Assembly: GCF_030167915.1 (NCBI RefSeq)
Contig: NZ_JARGNB010000004.1
Coordinates: 124,001-188,000, forward strand
Direction: 5' to 3'
DNA length: 64,000 nucleotides
From: Aquabacterium humicola
GTDB lineage: Bacteria > Pseudomonadota > Gammaproteobacteria > Burkholderiales > Burkholderiaceae_C
In this document: in pieces, positions 18,543 to 26,756 of the stretch
Numbering within the stretch: position 1 is the first letter of the stretch
Layout: each line of letters starts with the position of its first letter
The notes under the pieces: model-generated
The model's input: only the letters and a program-made list of their open reading frames with translations
Told to the model about the DNA's origin: nothing
Database searches by the model: none
Program-made: the position numbers and the translations under genes

Positions 18543-19049
18543 TCAGCCGTTGCGCCGCAGCCCCAGGTGGGCCATGACCGCGAGGCCTGCCAGCAGCTTC
18601 AACGAGCCGTTCTGCTCCGGCAGCCCCGCCACCGACCAGGCCGTCAGGCGGCGCTCGGACGGGCGGCCAGCGCCGCCATCGGCGCCATCGTCGGCGCTGA
18701 CGTAACCCTCGGCGCTGGACGCCTGGTCGATCGTCAGCTGGTCGTCGACGAAGTAGGTTGCGCCGTCGACATTCAAGATGCCCGACAGCACCAGCAGGCC
18801 GCTGGCTGCGTTGTAGCTGACGGTGTAGGTGCCGGCGATGCGCGCGGCCGAGCGCAGGTCGGCGGCCACCGCGACGACCGGCGCATGCGGCGGCCGCTCG
18901 AAGGCGAAGCAGAACTGCGTGCTGAACGACTGCTCGGGCGACCAGCGGGCCGCTTCTCCTCCGGCGGACTCGCCCGCGGCGGCACCGCCGCCCGGGCGGG
19001 CGACGCCGCCCTCGTGGACACCGGGGGCAGGCAGCGGGGTGGGCGTCAT
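18543..19049 (-). CDS. Small protein with PEP-CTERM-like tail (paralogue 2)
   Basis: Unrecognised protein of 168 residues closely related to 15428-15931 over its last 135 residues: SPEQSFSTQFCFAFERP, TYTVSYNAASGLLVLSG, VDGATYFVDDQLTIDQA, and a near-identical tail ending LAVMAHLGLRRNG. The first 30 residues are Pro/Gly-rich, differ from the paralogue and are not a signal peptide. The tail has PE followed by a hydrophobic helix and Arg-Arg, a PEP-CTERM variant or tail anchor. ATG 19049 is chosen over an upstream in-frame ATG at 19088 because GGAAAGGACC lies just before it and the extension would overlap the promoter element at 19086-19120. Likely co-regulated with the PEP-CTERM gene. Confidence 0.75.
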   Translation of the reverse strand: MTPTPLPAPGVHEGGVARPGGGAAAGESAGGEAARWSPEQSFSTQFCFAFERPPHAPVVAVAADLRSAARIAGTYTVSYNAASGLLVLSGILNVDGATYFVDDQLTIDQASSAEGYVSADDGADGGAGRPSERRLTAWSVAGLPEQNGSLKLLAGLAVMAHLGLRRNG

Positions 19050-19085
19050 GGCGGTCCTTTCCGGGCGGCGGGCATCGGGCCGCCG

Positions 19086-19120
19086 CACTGTCGCGACCGG
19101 CCGTTAGGCGATCGTTAGCG
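19086..19120 (-). promoter_or_regulatory. Shared direct-repeat promoter element, copy B
   Basis: CGTTAG at 19102-19107 and 19113-19118 (perfect repeat, 11-bp period), with CACTGT at 19086-19091 on the gene side after a 10-base gap. Order and spacing are identical to copy A at 18465-18499. It lies 53 bases upstream of the ATG at 19049. The neighbouring gene 19213-21954 encodes a SARP-type regulator, a class that binds direct repeats of this period. Confidence 0.6.
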
Positions 19121-19212
19121 CCCAGATTGCCGGCGCGCTGCGGCCGACGCCCAGCGTTGACGTGCAAGCGGGTGTGCGGGGGCGGGGTGCGCGGGCGGGC
19201 GGCCGGACCGCC

Positions 19213-21954
19213 TCAACCCAGCGCGTCTCGCACTGCATCGGCCAGCGCGCAGGCGGCGCCGTCCCGCCAGGCCCGGGCGAGCGTCGCGGCATCGACCTGT
19301 CGTGCGCACAGGCGCCGCAGGCGCAGGAGGTCGCGCCGGTCGGCGCGTCCGAGCGGGCCGCAGTGCAGCGGCGCGAAGCGCTCGGCGAAGCCCATCAGCC
19401 GCGCCGCCGGCAGCGGCTGCCGCAGGCGGACCAGCGCACGCGGCAGGTTCCACAGGCCGTAGGCCAGCAGCAAGGGCTCGGGCAGCGCGAAGGCCACGCG
19501 CACGCAGTCGCGGTAGGCATCGGCCGCGTCCTGCCAGCGGCGCAGCCGCAGCAGCGCCTCGCCGCGCGCATTGCTGGCATGTGCATGCTGCGCCCCGTCG
19601 CCGCTGTCGCGGGCATCGGCGATCACCTCATCGAGCAGTGCCAGCGCCTCGTCGCAGCCGTCGCGCGATTCGGCCAGCGCGATCGCCAGGTTGGCGCGGC
19701 CGGTGTTGGTGCCGTGGCGGTCGCCGGCCTGCTGCCACAAGGCGAGCGCGCCGCGCTGCAGCGAGATCGCCGCGGCGCGGTCGCGCGGTCGCATCACGGC
19801 GCCGCGCGTGGCCAGCAGGCTGGCCAGCAGCGACTGCGCGCCGGCGGCTTCGGCCAGCGCCTGTGCCTCGTCGAGCCAGCCGAGCACGGCCGGATCGCGG
19901 CGCATGCGCCAGCGCAGGTGCGCCAGGCGCGCCAGCACCCGCGCGCGCGGCAGGCCCGCGGCCGGCAGTTCGGCCAGCGCCGCGTCGGCCAGCGCGGTCG
20001 CACCCGCGGGATCGCCCGCGCGCAGCAGCGCCCGCGCGACGAAGGCCCGCGTCGTCGACCGGTCGTCGGCAAGCCGCATCGCCGCCGTGCTGTCGGCCAG
20101 CGCGCGCAGCGCCGCCGAGGGCAGCGACAGGTCGGTCAGCGCGGCGCCCTGCAGCGCGGCCGCCAGCGCCGCGGCATCGTCCGGCGCATCATCGTCGCGC
20201 GCGCTGGCGATGGCCGCGGCGAGGTTGGCGAGCTCGGCGCGCAGCGTGCGCAGCGGCGCGTCGGCGGGCAGTGCGCTCGCCCAGGCGACGACCCACCGCC
20301 GGTGCCGCGCGCGCAGCGCCGCCCACGTGGCGGCGTCGTGGCCACCGGCGGCAAAGGCGCGCACCGGCTCGGGCAGGTGATAGCGGTCATTGTCAGCGTC
20401 CAGGCGCAGCATCGAATGGGCGACCAGCTCGTCCAGGGCCAGCGCGGTGTCGACCGGCGACGCCTCACCGGCGATCGCCTGCGCCGCCGGCGCCGCGAAG
20501 CCCTCGGCGAACACCGCCAGCGCGCCCAGCAGCGCACGCGCGGGCGCCGACAGCAGCTGCCAGCTCCATTGCACGACCGCCAGCATCGACGCATGGCGCG
20601 GATCGTGGCCGCTGCGCGGCCCGGCGCGCGCCAGCAGCGCCAGCGCCTGAACGGAGGGGGCGTCGGCCGCCTGCTCCAGCAGCGCCAGCAGCTGCGCCGG
20701 CGCGAGGCTGCGCACGCGTGCGGCGGCCAGCTCGATCGCGAGCGGCATGCCCTCCAGGCGGCGCACCAGCGCCCGCACCGCGTCGCGGTTGCGGCGGCTC
20801 AGGTGGAAGTCGCCGCGCGCGGCGCGGGCCCGGTCGATGAACAGCGCCACCGCCGGGTTCGAGGCCAGCGCCTCGTCGTCGCCGTCATCGAGCGCGGGCG
20901 GCAGCGGCAACGGCGGCAGCACGAAGGCCGCTTCGCCGTCGAGCGCCAGCAGCCGGCGCGACGTGGCCAGCACATGCAGCCCCGGCAGGCGCTCGAGCCA
21001 TTCGGCGATGAGCGGCGCGCCGTCGTCGGCCAGCTGCTCCAGGTTGTCCATCACCAGCAGCACGCGGCGCTCGCCGAGCAGCGCGCCCAGCTGCTGCAGC
21101 GGCGTGCCGGCGCGACCCTCGTGGCGCAGGGCGGCCAGCACCGCATCGAACAGCGCGTCGCCGCGGCGGCAGTCGACCAGCGGCACGAAGGCGATGGTGT
21201 CGAACGGCGGCTCGGCCGCGTCGGCGAAACGGCGCGCGAGCTCCACCGCAAGCCGCGTCTTGCCATGGCCACCGGGGCCCGTCACGGTGACCAGGCGCTG
21301 CCGGCGCACGGTCTGCGACAGCCGGTGCACCATCGGCTCGATGCCGTGCAGCCGCGTCAGGTAGCGTGGCAGCGCCGGCGCCGACCAGCGTGCGGCGGGC
21401 GCCGAGGGGGCGACCGGGGTGTGCACCGGCGCGTGCACCGGCGCCCGCTGCGGTGGCGACGCCGGCAGCGACGCGGACCCCGCGGCGGCCGGCTCACCGA
21501 GGCGGTCCGCCAGCGCGGCCAGGCGCTGCCGCTCGTCGACGATCCACTCGTCGTAGAAGCCGGGCAGCAGCTCGCCGCGGTACAGCGCGCGCGCCGCATC
21601 GACGCGGCGCGCGCGCCACGCCGCCTCGAAGGCCGGCACGTCGCAGTCGAGCGCACCGGCGACCAGGCGCAGGTGGGTGCGATCGGCCTGCAGCACCGCT
21701 GGCGCACCGGGCGGCTCGAGCAGGCTCTTCAGCGTCGACAGCACCTGGCGCAGCCGGTTGCGGCCGACGTCGATGCCGACGCCGGGCCACAGCAGTTCGA
21801 TCAGCTCCTCGCGCGCGAAGGCCCGGTCCGGCGCGCTCGCCAGCCGCGCCAGCAGGGCGCCGGCCGCCCGGCCGGGCAGGCGCAGCGGGCCGGCCGTCCC
21901 GACGAGCTGCAGATCGCCCAGCAGCCGCAGCTGCCACGGTGCCTCAGCGGCCAC
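19213..21954 (-). CDS. SARP-type regulator: DNA-binding/BTAD, NB-ARC ATPase, TPR
   Basis: Large transcriptional regulator of 913 residues in the AfsR/SARP arrangement. N-terminal OmpR-type DNA-binding fold (LRLLGDLQLVGTAGPLRLPG, REELIELLWPGVGIDVGRN, residues 7-75); BTAD-like helical domain (DVPAFEAAWRARRVDAARALYRG; to about 165); a Pro/Ala/His linker; an NB-ARC/STAND ATPase with P-loop GPGGHGKT (about 225-235) and Walker B VLLVMDNLEQL; then a long TPR-like helical C-terminus. Start is GTG 21954, which overlaps the upstream gene by 11 bases, so the two are probably one operon. Such regulators activate genes by binding direct repeats; the CGTTAG elements next door are candidate targets. Uncommon in betaproteobacteria relative to actinobacteria. 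Confidence 0.85.
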   Translation of the reverse strand: MAAEAPWQLRLLGDLQLVGTAGPLRLPGRAAGALLARLASAPDRAFAREELIELLWPGVGIDVGRNRLRQVLSTLKSLLEPPGAPAVLQADRTHLRLVAGALDCDVPAFEAAWRARRVDAARALYRGELLPGFYDEWIVDERQRLAALADRLGEPAAAGSASLPASPPQRAPVHAPVHTPVAPSAPAARWSAPALPRYLTRLHGIEPMVHRLSQTVRRQRLVTVTGPGGHGKTRLAVELARRFADAAEPPFDTIAFVPLVDCRRGDALFDAVLAALRHEGRAGTPLQQLGALLGERRVLLVMDNLEQLADDGAPLIAEWLERLPGLHVLATSRRLLALDGEAAFVLPPLPLPPALDDGDDEALASNPAVALFIDRARAARGDFHLSRRNRDAVRALVRRLEGMPLAIELAAARVRSLAPAQLLALLEQAADAPSVQALALLARAGPRSGHDPRHASMLAVVQWSWQLLSAPARALLGALAVFAEGFAAPAAQAIAGEASPVDTALALDELVAHSMLRLDADNDRYHLPEPVRAFAAGGHDAATWAALRARHRRWVVAWASALPADAPLRTLRAELANLAAAIASARDDDAPDDAAALAAALQGAALTDLSLPSAALRALADSTAAMRLADDRSTTRAFVARALLRAGDPAGATALADAALAELPAAGLPRARVLARLAHLRWRMRRDPAVLGWLDEAQALAEAAGAQSLLASLLATRGAVMRPRDRAAAISLQRGALALWQQAGDRHGTNTGRANLAIALAESRDGCDEALALLDEVIADARDSGDGAQHAHASNARGEALLRLRRWQDAADAYRDCVRVAFALPEPLLLAYGLWNLPRALVRLRQPLPAARLMGFAERFAPLHCGPLGRADRRDLLRLRRLCARQVDAATLARAWRDGAACALADAVRDALG

Positions 21955-24172
21955 GGGCCCCGTCGCGCGAGCGCGCGCCGGCCGCGGCGCGTGCCGGCGC
22001 CGCGGCGGTCTGCGGGTTGATGCGGCTGGGCAGCGCCCCCGCCTCGCGGAAGGCCGACGCCGTGCCGGCGATGGTGCTCCAGCGCACGCCGGCGATCAGG
22101 CCGACGCGCGCCGCCCAGGCCTCGATCTGCGCGATGCCGTCGCTGGTGCCGACGACCGTCAGCGTCTTCGGCGCGACGTTGATGGTGCTGCTGTAGACCG
22201 GCTGCACCAGCGTGCCCCCGTTCTCCAGCCCCGCGAGCTGGTTGGCCAGCGCCTCGGCCGTGGCGAGCGTGCGGCCGCCGTTGCCGACCGCCACGAGGTT
22301 GGCCTGCGGATCGTGCGCCTTCCAGTCGGCCGACGAGCGTGGGCGCCACAGCCCGGCGGCGGTGTCGTCGCTGCCGCTGCCGTGGCCGATCGCCTGCACG
22401 ATGCCCCACAGCGTCTCGGCCTGCCAGCGCGTGCCGCCGCTGACCTGAGCGCTGCGCAGGCCATCGATCTCGTTCGTCTGCAGGCCGGAGGCGACGCTGG
22501 TCGCGACGCCGCCGAGCGCCGCGATGCGCTCGGCGCAGCGTGCGCGATCGGCCGCGCTGTGCGAATGCACGTCGAACTCGACGCCGAGCGGACGCAGCGC
22601 GGCGATCACCTCGCCGGCGCGCGCCTCGCCGAGCAGCCAGTCGATGTCGGCGCCGATCGACCACTTCATGCCCGTGGCCTGCGCGCCGACGCGACCGGCC
22701 TGCACGGCGCGCTGGAAGAAGGCGATCAGCGCATCGACGTTCGGCCAGTTGGTCGGCACGGATTCGATGTGCATGGTGCCCGAGACGTGCAGCAGCGGCC
22801 CGCCCAGCGCCGCCGCGCTGCCGCGCAGCTGCGCCATGCCGGCCGCGCCGGCGACGCCCAGGCGCTGCAGGTTGGCGTGCACGTACTGCAGCGCGCCCTC
22901 GTAGATCGCCCACTGCGCGGCCTGCTCGGCCGCCGACTTCAAGGGCGACTTCGCCGCCGGGTCCCATGGCGAACGCTTGCCTCCATCGACGTAGACCACG
23001 TTCCAGGCCGACTTCTGCGCGAAGAAGTCGTTGTCGTGCATCTTCGCCCCGACGAAGAACGGCGCGCGCGCGCCGGCGGCGTCGTGGGCGCTGGCGAACG
23101 CGGCGTCGATCACCGTCGACGCGGCCTGGCCCGTCAGCTCGAAGAGCTTCAAGTCGTAGTGCTCTGGCCGCAGGTGCAGGCCGCGCGCTCTATCACCCAA
23201 GTTGAGCGACCCGAGCCCATGCGCCAGCGACCAGGTGGCGCCGAGCTCGCGGAACGCGGTGGCCGCCGCGTCCAGCAGGGGTTCGTCGACCTGCAGCGCC
23301 GCGGTGATCGCCGGCCGGGCGTTCGGCAGCGTCACCAGCTGGCTGTAGCCGCCGGCGCGGCTGGTGGGCTGGCCGGTCGCCAGGTCGACCACCGCGGACT
23401 CGTAGGCCTTGATGCGCGACACCTGCTCGGCCTGCGGCAGCGCGGCGAGCCCCGCCCAGTCGTAGTTCAGGTAGTAGGGCTTCGGCGGCCGGATGTGGTA
23501 GCTCAGGCCGACGTACGGCGATCCCGTCAGGCGGCCCATCAGCGCCGGGAAGTCGCGCTGGTAGAGGTCCAGCATCGTGTCGCTGAGGTAGATGTCGACC
23601 GGCAGCCGGTACTGCTCGTGCAGGTCGACGATGCGCTGGACCGTGGCCGCGCTCATCTCGGGGTAGCTGAAGTCCTGCACGTTGATCGAGAAGCTGACGA
23701 AATCGCCGGCTTCGGCCGCGCCGGCCAGCGCGCCGCCGACGGTGTGGACGCGCGCGTAGGCCTGGCGCGCGAGCAGGTCGTCGACCGAGCTGCCGTAGCC
23801 CGCGAACAGCTGCGTGCCGTCGTAGGCCCGAAGGTCGGCCAGCTGCAGCAGCGCGACGGTGTGCGTGCCCAGCGTGACCTGCTGGTACGCCGGGAACGCA
23901 GCCCCAGTGACGGGCACCCAGCCGGCCGCCGTGAAGCCCAGCCAGCGTCCGTCCGGCAGCAACGCGGCGACGTACAGCTGGCCGCTGCGTCCGACATCGG
24001 CCGTGCCGGCCTGCAAGTGCAGCGCCAGCGTGGTGCGATGCCGCGGGCCCGAAGCCTCGGCCCAGGCGCTGAAGCCCGCGGGCGCAGCCTGGCCGGCCAG
24101 CGCCGCCAGCAGCAGCAGCCCGCAGGCGAACAGGACGCACCGAATCCGTCGAAAGATCTGCCCCTCACGCAT
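21944..24172 (-). CDS. Large secreted protein with deacetylase-like features
   Basis: Exported protein of 742 residues with signal peptide (RCVLFACGLLLLAALAGQAA). The first 110 residues form a beta module of the kind GQLYVAALLPDGRWLGFT...LFAGYG. The middle contains strand/loop patterns reminiscent of NodB-type polysaccharide deacetylase or related TIM-barrel proteins (FSINVQDFSYPEMS, VDIYLSDTMLDLY, and a second region FDVHSHSAADRARC with Asp and His), but a full metal-binding triad cannot be assigned by eye. ATG 24172 is preceded by GAGGAG and is preferred to an in-frame ATG at 24211. It overlaps the start of the SARP-type regulator. Substrate unknown; cell-surface polysaccharide is a guess. 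Confidence 0.7.
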   Translation of the reverse strand: MREGQIFRRIRCVLFACGLLLLAALAGQAAPAGFSAWAEASGPRHRTTLALHLQAGTADVGRSGQLYVAALLPDGRWLGFTAAGWVPVTGAAFPAYQQVTLGTHTVALLQLADLRAYDGTQLFAGYGSSVDDLLARQAYARVHTVGGALAGAAEAGDFVSFSINVQDFSYPEMSAATVQRIVDLHEQYRLPVDIYLSDTMLDLYQRDFPALMGRLTGSPYVGLSYHIRPPKPYYLNYDWAGLAALPQAEQVSRIKAYESAVVDLATGQPTSRAGGYSQLVTLPNARPAITAALQVDEPLLDAAATAFRELGATWSLAHGLGSLNLGDRARGLHLRPEHYDLKLFELTGQAASTVIDAAFASAHDAAGARAPFFVGAKMHDNDFFAQKSAWNVVYVDGGKRSPWDPAAKSPLKSAAEQAAQWAIYEGALQYVHANLQRLGVAGAAGMAQLRGSAAALGGPLLHVSGTMHIESVPTNWPNVDALIAFFQRAVQAGRVGAQATGMKWSIGADIDWLLGEARAGEVIAALRPLGVEFDVHSHSAADRARCAERIAALGGVATSVASGLQTNEIDGLRSAQVSGGTRWQAETLWGIVQAIGHGSGSDDTAAGLWRPRSSADWKAHDPQANLVAVGNGGRTLATAEALANQLAGLENGGTLVQPVYSSTINVAPKTLTVVGTSDGIAQIEAWAARVGLIAGVRWSTIAGTASAFREAGALPSRINPQTAAAPARAAAGARSRDGARGR

Positions 24173-24338
24173 GCACCGCTCCTCGCTCGCCTTCGCCGTC
24201 GGCGAACCCATTGAACTGCGAGGCCCGGCCCGTGCGCCTGGGGATAACCCGCGCCGCTATCGAATGCCCTGATCAATCGTCCAGGCCCGCTCGGTCAGAA
24301 TCCGGGGCCGAATTTTTTTGGGATGGCGAGCGACCGAG

Positions 24339-26015
24339 ATGGAGAAGATCTGGCTGAAGCAGTACCCCGCGGGCGTGCCGGCCGAGGTGAAGACCGACGT
24401 CTACCCCTCCCTGGTGGCGTTGGTCGACGAGAGCCTGCGCAAGCACCGCGACCTGCCGGCCTACAAGTTCATGGGGCGCTCGGTCAGCTTCGGCGAGGTC
24501 GACGAGGCCTCACGCGCGCTGGCCGCCTACCTGCAGGGCATCGGGCTCGAGCGCGGTGACCGCGTCGCGGTGATGATGCCCAACATCCCGCAATACCCGA
24601 TCGCGGTAGCGGCCATCCTGCGCGCCGGGTTCGTGGTGGTGAACGTCAACCCGCTGTACACCCCGCGCGAGCTGGAGCACCAGCTGAAGGACTCCGGCGC
24701 CAAGGCCATCGTCATCATCGAGAACTTCGCCTCGGTGCTGCAGCAGGTGATCGACGCGGTGCCGACGAAGAAGGTGCTGCTCGCCGCGATGGGCGACATG
24801 CTCGGCTTCCTGAAGGGCGCGCTGGTCAACCACGTCGTGCGTCGCGTCAAGAAGATGGTGCCCGCCTTCTCGCTGCCCGGCGCCGTGCGCTTCAACGACG
24901 CGGTGGCAAAGGGCCGGCGCCTGCGCTACACGCCGCCCACCGTCGGCCCGGACGACATCGCCGTGCTGCAGTACACCGGCGGCACCACCGGCGTCAGCAA
25001 GGGCGCGGTGCTGCTGCATCGCAACCTGGTGGCCAACGTGCTGCAGTCCGAAGCCTGGTACCAGCCGGCCTTGAAGAAGGTGCCATCGGGGCAGCAGACC
25101 GTCACCGTCTGCGCGCTGCCGCTGTACCACATCTTCGGCTTCACCGCGAACATGATGCTGTCGCTGCGCATCGGCGGCTGCAACCTCCTGATCCCGAACC
25201 CGCGCGACATCCCCGCGGTGCTGAAGGAGCTGGCCGACCAGCCCTTCCACAGCTTCCCGGCGGTCAATACGCTGTTCGGCGCGCTGGCCAACCATCCCGA
25301 CTTCGACAAGGTCGACTGGAGCCACCTGAAGATCTCGGTCGGCGGCGGCATGGCGGTGACGCAGGGCACCGCGCGCCTGTGGCTCGAGAAGACCGGCTGC
25401 CCGATCTGCGAGGGCTACGGCCTGTCCGAGACCAGCCCGTCGGCCACCTGCAACCCGGTCGACACCACCGCGTACAGCGGCACCATCGGCCTGCCGCTGC
25501 CGTCGACCGAGCTGAAGCTGCTCGACGACGACGGCAACGAGGTGGCGCCCGGCACACCGGGCGAGATCGCGATCAAGGGCCCGCAGGTGATGGCCGGCTA
25601 CTGGCAGCGCCCGGACGAAACCGCGAAGGTGATGACGGCCGACGGCTTCTTCCGCACCGGCGACATCGGTGTCGTCGACGAACGCGGCTACTTCCGCATC
25701 GTCGACCGCAAGAAGGACATGATCCTGGTGTCGGGCTTCAACGTCTACCCGAACGAGATCGAGGACGTGCTGAGCCAGATGCCCGGCGTGCTCGAATGCG
25801 CCGCCGTCGGCGTGCCCGACGAGAAGGCCGGCGAGGCGGTGAAGGTGGTGCTGGTGAAGAAGGACGGCGCGCTGACCGAGGCCGACGTGCGCGCCTTCTG
25901 CGAGGCAAATCTCACGGGCTACAAGCGTCCCAAGGTCATTGAGTTCCGGACCGAGCTGCCGAAAACACCGGTAGGCAAGATCCTGCGCCGCGAACTGCGC
26001 GACGCACGACGTTGA
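24339..26015 (+). CDS. fadD: Long-chain fatty acid-CoA ligase
   Basis: AMP-forming acyl-CoA synthetase of 558 residues that activates fatty acids for beta-oxidation. The start MEKIWLKQYPAGVPAEV matches the FadD N-terminus. The AMP-binding P-loop YTGGTTGVSKGAVL is near residue 212, GYGLSETSP near 362, and the hinge region FRTGDIG...DRKKDMI near 440-460. The C-terminal lysine motif is PKTPVGKILRREL. A T-run (ATTTTTTTGGG) lies upstream of the start; no strong Shine-Dalgarno is seen. Divergent from the secreted protein at 21944. Confidence 0.93.
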   Translation: MEKIWLKQYPAGVPAEVKTDVYPSLVALVDESLRKHRDLPAYKFMGRSVSFGEVDEASRALAAYLQGIGLERGDRVAVMMPNIPQYPIAVAAILRAGFVVVNVNPLYTPRELEHQLKDSGAKAIVIIENFASVLQQVIDAVPTKKVLLAAMGDMLGFLKGALVNHVVRRVKKMVPAFSLPGAVRFNDAVAKGRRLRYTPPTVGPDDIAVLQYTGGTTGVSKGAVLLHRNLVANVLQSEAWYQPALKKVPSGQQTVTVCALPLYHIFGFTANMMLSLRIGGCNLLIPNPRDIPAVLKELADQPFHSFPAVNTLFGALANHPDFDKVDWSHLKISVGGGMAVTQGTARLWLEKTGCPICEGYGLSETSPSATCNPVDTTAYSGTIGLPLPSTELKLLDDDGNEVAPGTPGEIAIKGPQVMAGYWQRPDETAKVMTADGFFRTGDIGVVDERGYFRIVDRKKDMILVSGFNVYPNEIEDVLSQMPGVLECAAVGVPDEKAGEAVKVVLVKKDGALTEADVRAFCEANLTGYKRPKVIEFRTELPKTPVGKILRRELRDARR

Positions 26016-26056
26016 CGTCCCGTTCCGGGCCACGCGCCCGACGCTAGACCACCGGC

Positions 26057-26695
26057 ATGACCCCCTCTCCGCGCTACGTGAAGACCGACGGCGGCCGCGC
26101 CGCGCTGAAGGAGCGCGCGCCCGACCTGCCCCGGGTCGCGCGCACGCTGCTGCTGATCATCGACGGCAGCAAGAGCGGCGACGACTGGCTGGGCCTCGTG
26201 GCCGGCAGCAGCGCGGACACCCTGCAGCATCTCGTCGACCGCGGCTACATCGAACCGGTCGTGCCGCCGCCGCCGAAGGCGCCGCCGGTGGTCGCCGCCG
26301 CGCCGGCGCCGGCCGTCGCACCGGTGTCGGTGCCCGCCGCGGCCGAGCCGGTCGACATGCGCGACCTCTCGGCGCCGCCGCCCCCGCCCGCGCCTCCCCC
26401 GCTGCCGGCGATCGAGGCCCTGACGGTCGTCTCGTCGACCGGCGCCTCCTTCGACGCGCTGCTCGAGGCCTCGACCTACCGCGATCTGTACGACGAGATG
26501 ACCGGCAAGGCGCGTCCGCTGCTCGGCCTGATGAGCGGCTACCGCTTCGTGCTCGACATCGAGAAGTGCAACGGTGTCGAGGAGCTGCGCACGCTGGCAC
26601 GCCGCTTCGTCGAGATCGTGCGCAAGGAGAAGGGCCTGGTCGCGGCCGATGCCTTCTGCCGCGGCCTGGCGGCCCGCCGCGCCGGCGCCGCCTGA
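26057..26695 (+). CDS. Hypothetical protein with Pro/Ala linker
   Basis: Unrecognised cytoplasmic protein of 212 residues. Two folded-looking parts are joined by a Pro/Ala-rich linker (about 72-118): an N-terminal helical module (RYVKTDGGRAALKERA...ADTLQHLVDRGYIEP) with winged-helix flavour, and a C-terminal helical domain (TYRDLYDEMTGKARPLLGLM, NGVEELRTLARRFVEIVRKEKG). Codon usage matches its neighbours. The start follows CTAGAC by 7 bases without a Shine-Dalgarno, so the message may be leaderless. It lies between fadD and rsmE on the same strand. Confidence 0.7.
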   Translation: MTPSPRYVKTDGGRAALKERAPDLPRVARTLLLIIDGSKSGDDWLGLVAGSSADTLQHLVDRGYIEPVVPPPPKAPPVVAAAPAPAVAPVSVPAAAEPVDMRDLSAPPPPPAPPPLPAIEALTVVSSTGASFDALLEASTYRDLYDEMTGKARPLLGLMSGYRFVLDIEKCNGVEELRTLARRFVEIVRKEKGLVAADAFCRGLAARRAGAA

Positions 26696-26740
26696 ACCGT
26701 CGCCCCGGCCGCGGCGCGCGGGTGCGCCGCCGTGGCGCTT

Positions 26741-26756
26741 TGGCACACTGCGGCCG
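26741..26756 (+). promoter_or_regulatory. Putative -10 box with very short leader (rsmE)
   Basis: CACACT at 26744-26749 lies 7 bases before the rsmE ATG, within a word (TGGCACACTGCGGCCGATG) nearly identical to that in front of the hydrolase gene at 5681-5700. No Shine-Dalgarno lies between. Confidence 0.35.
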
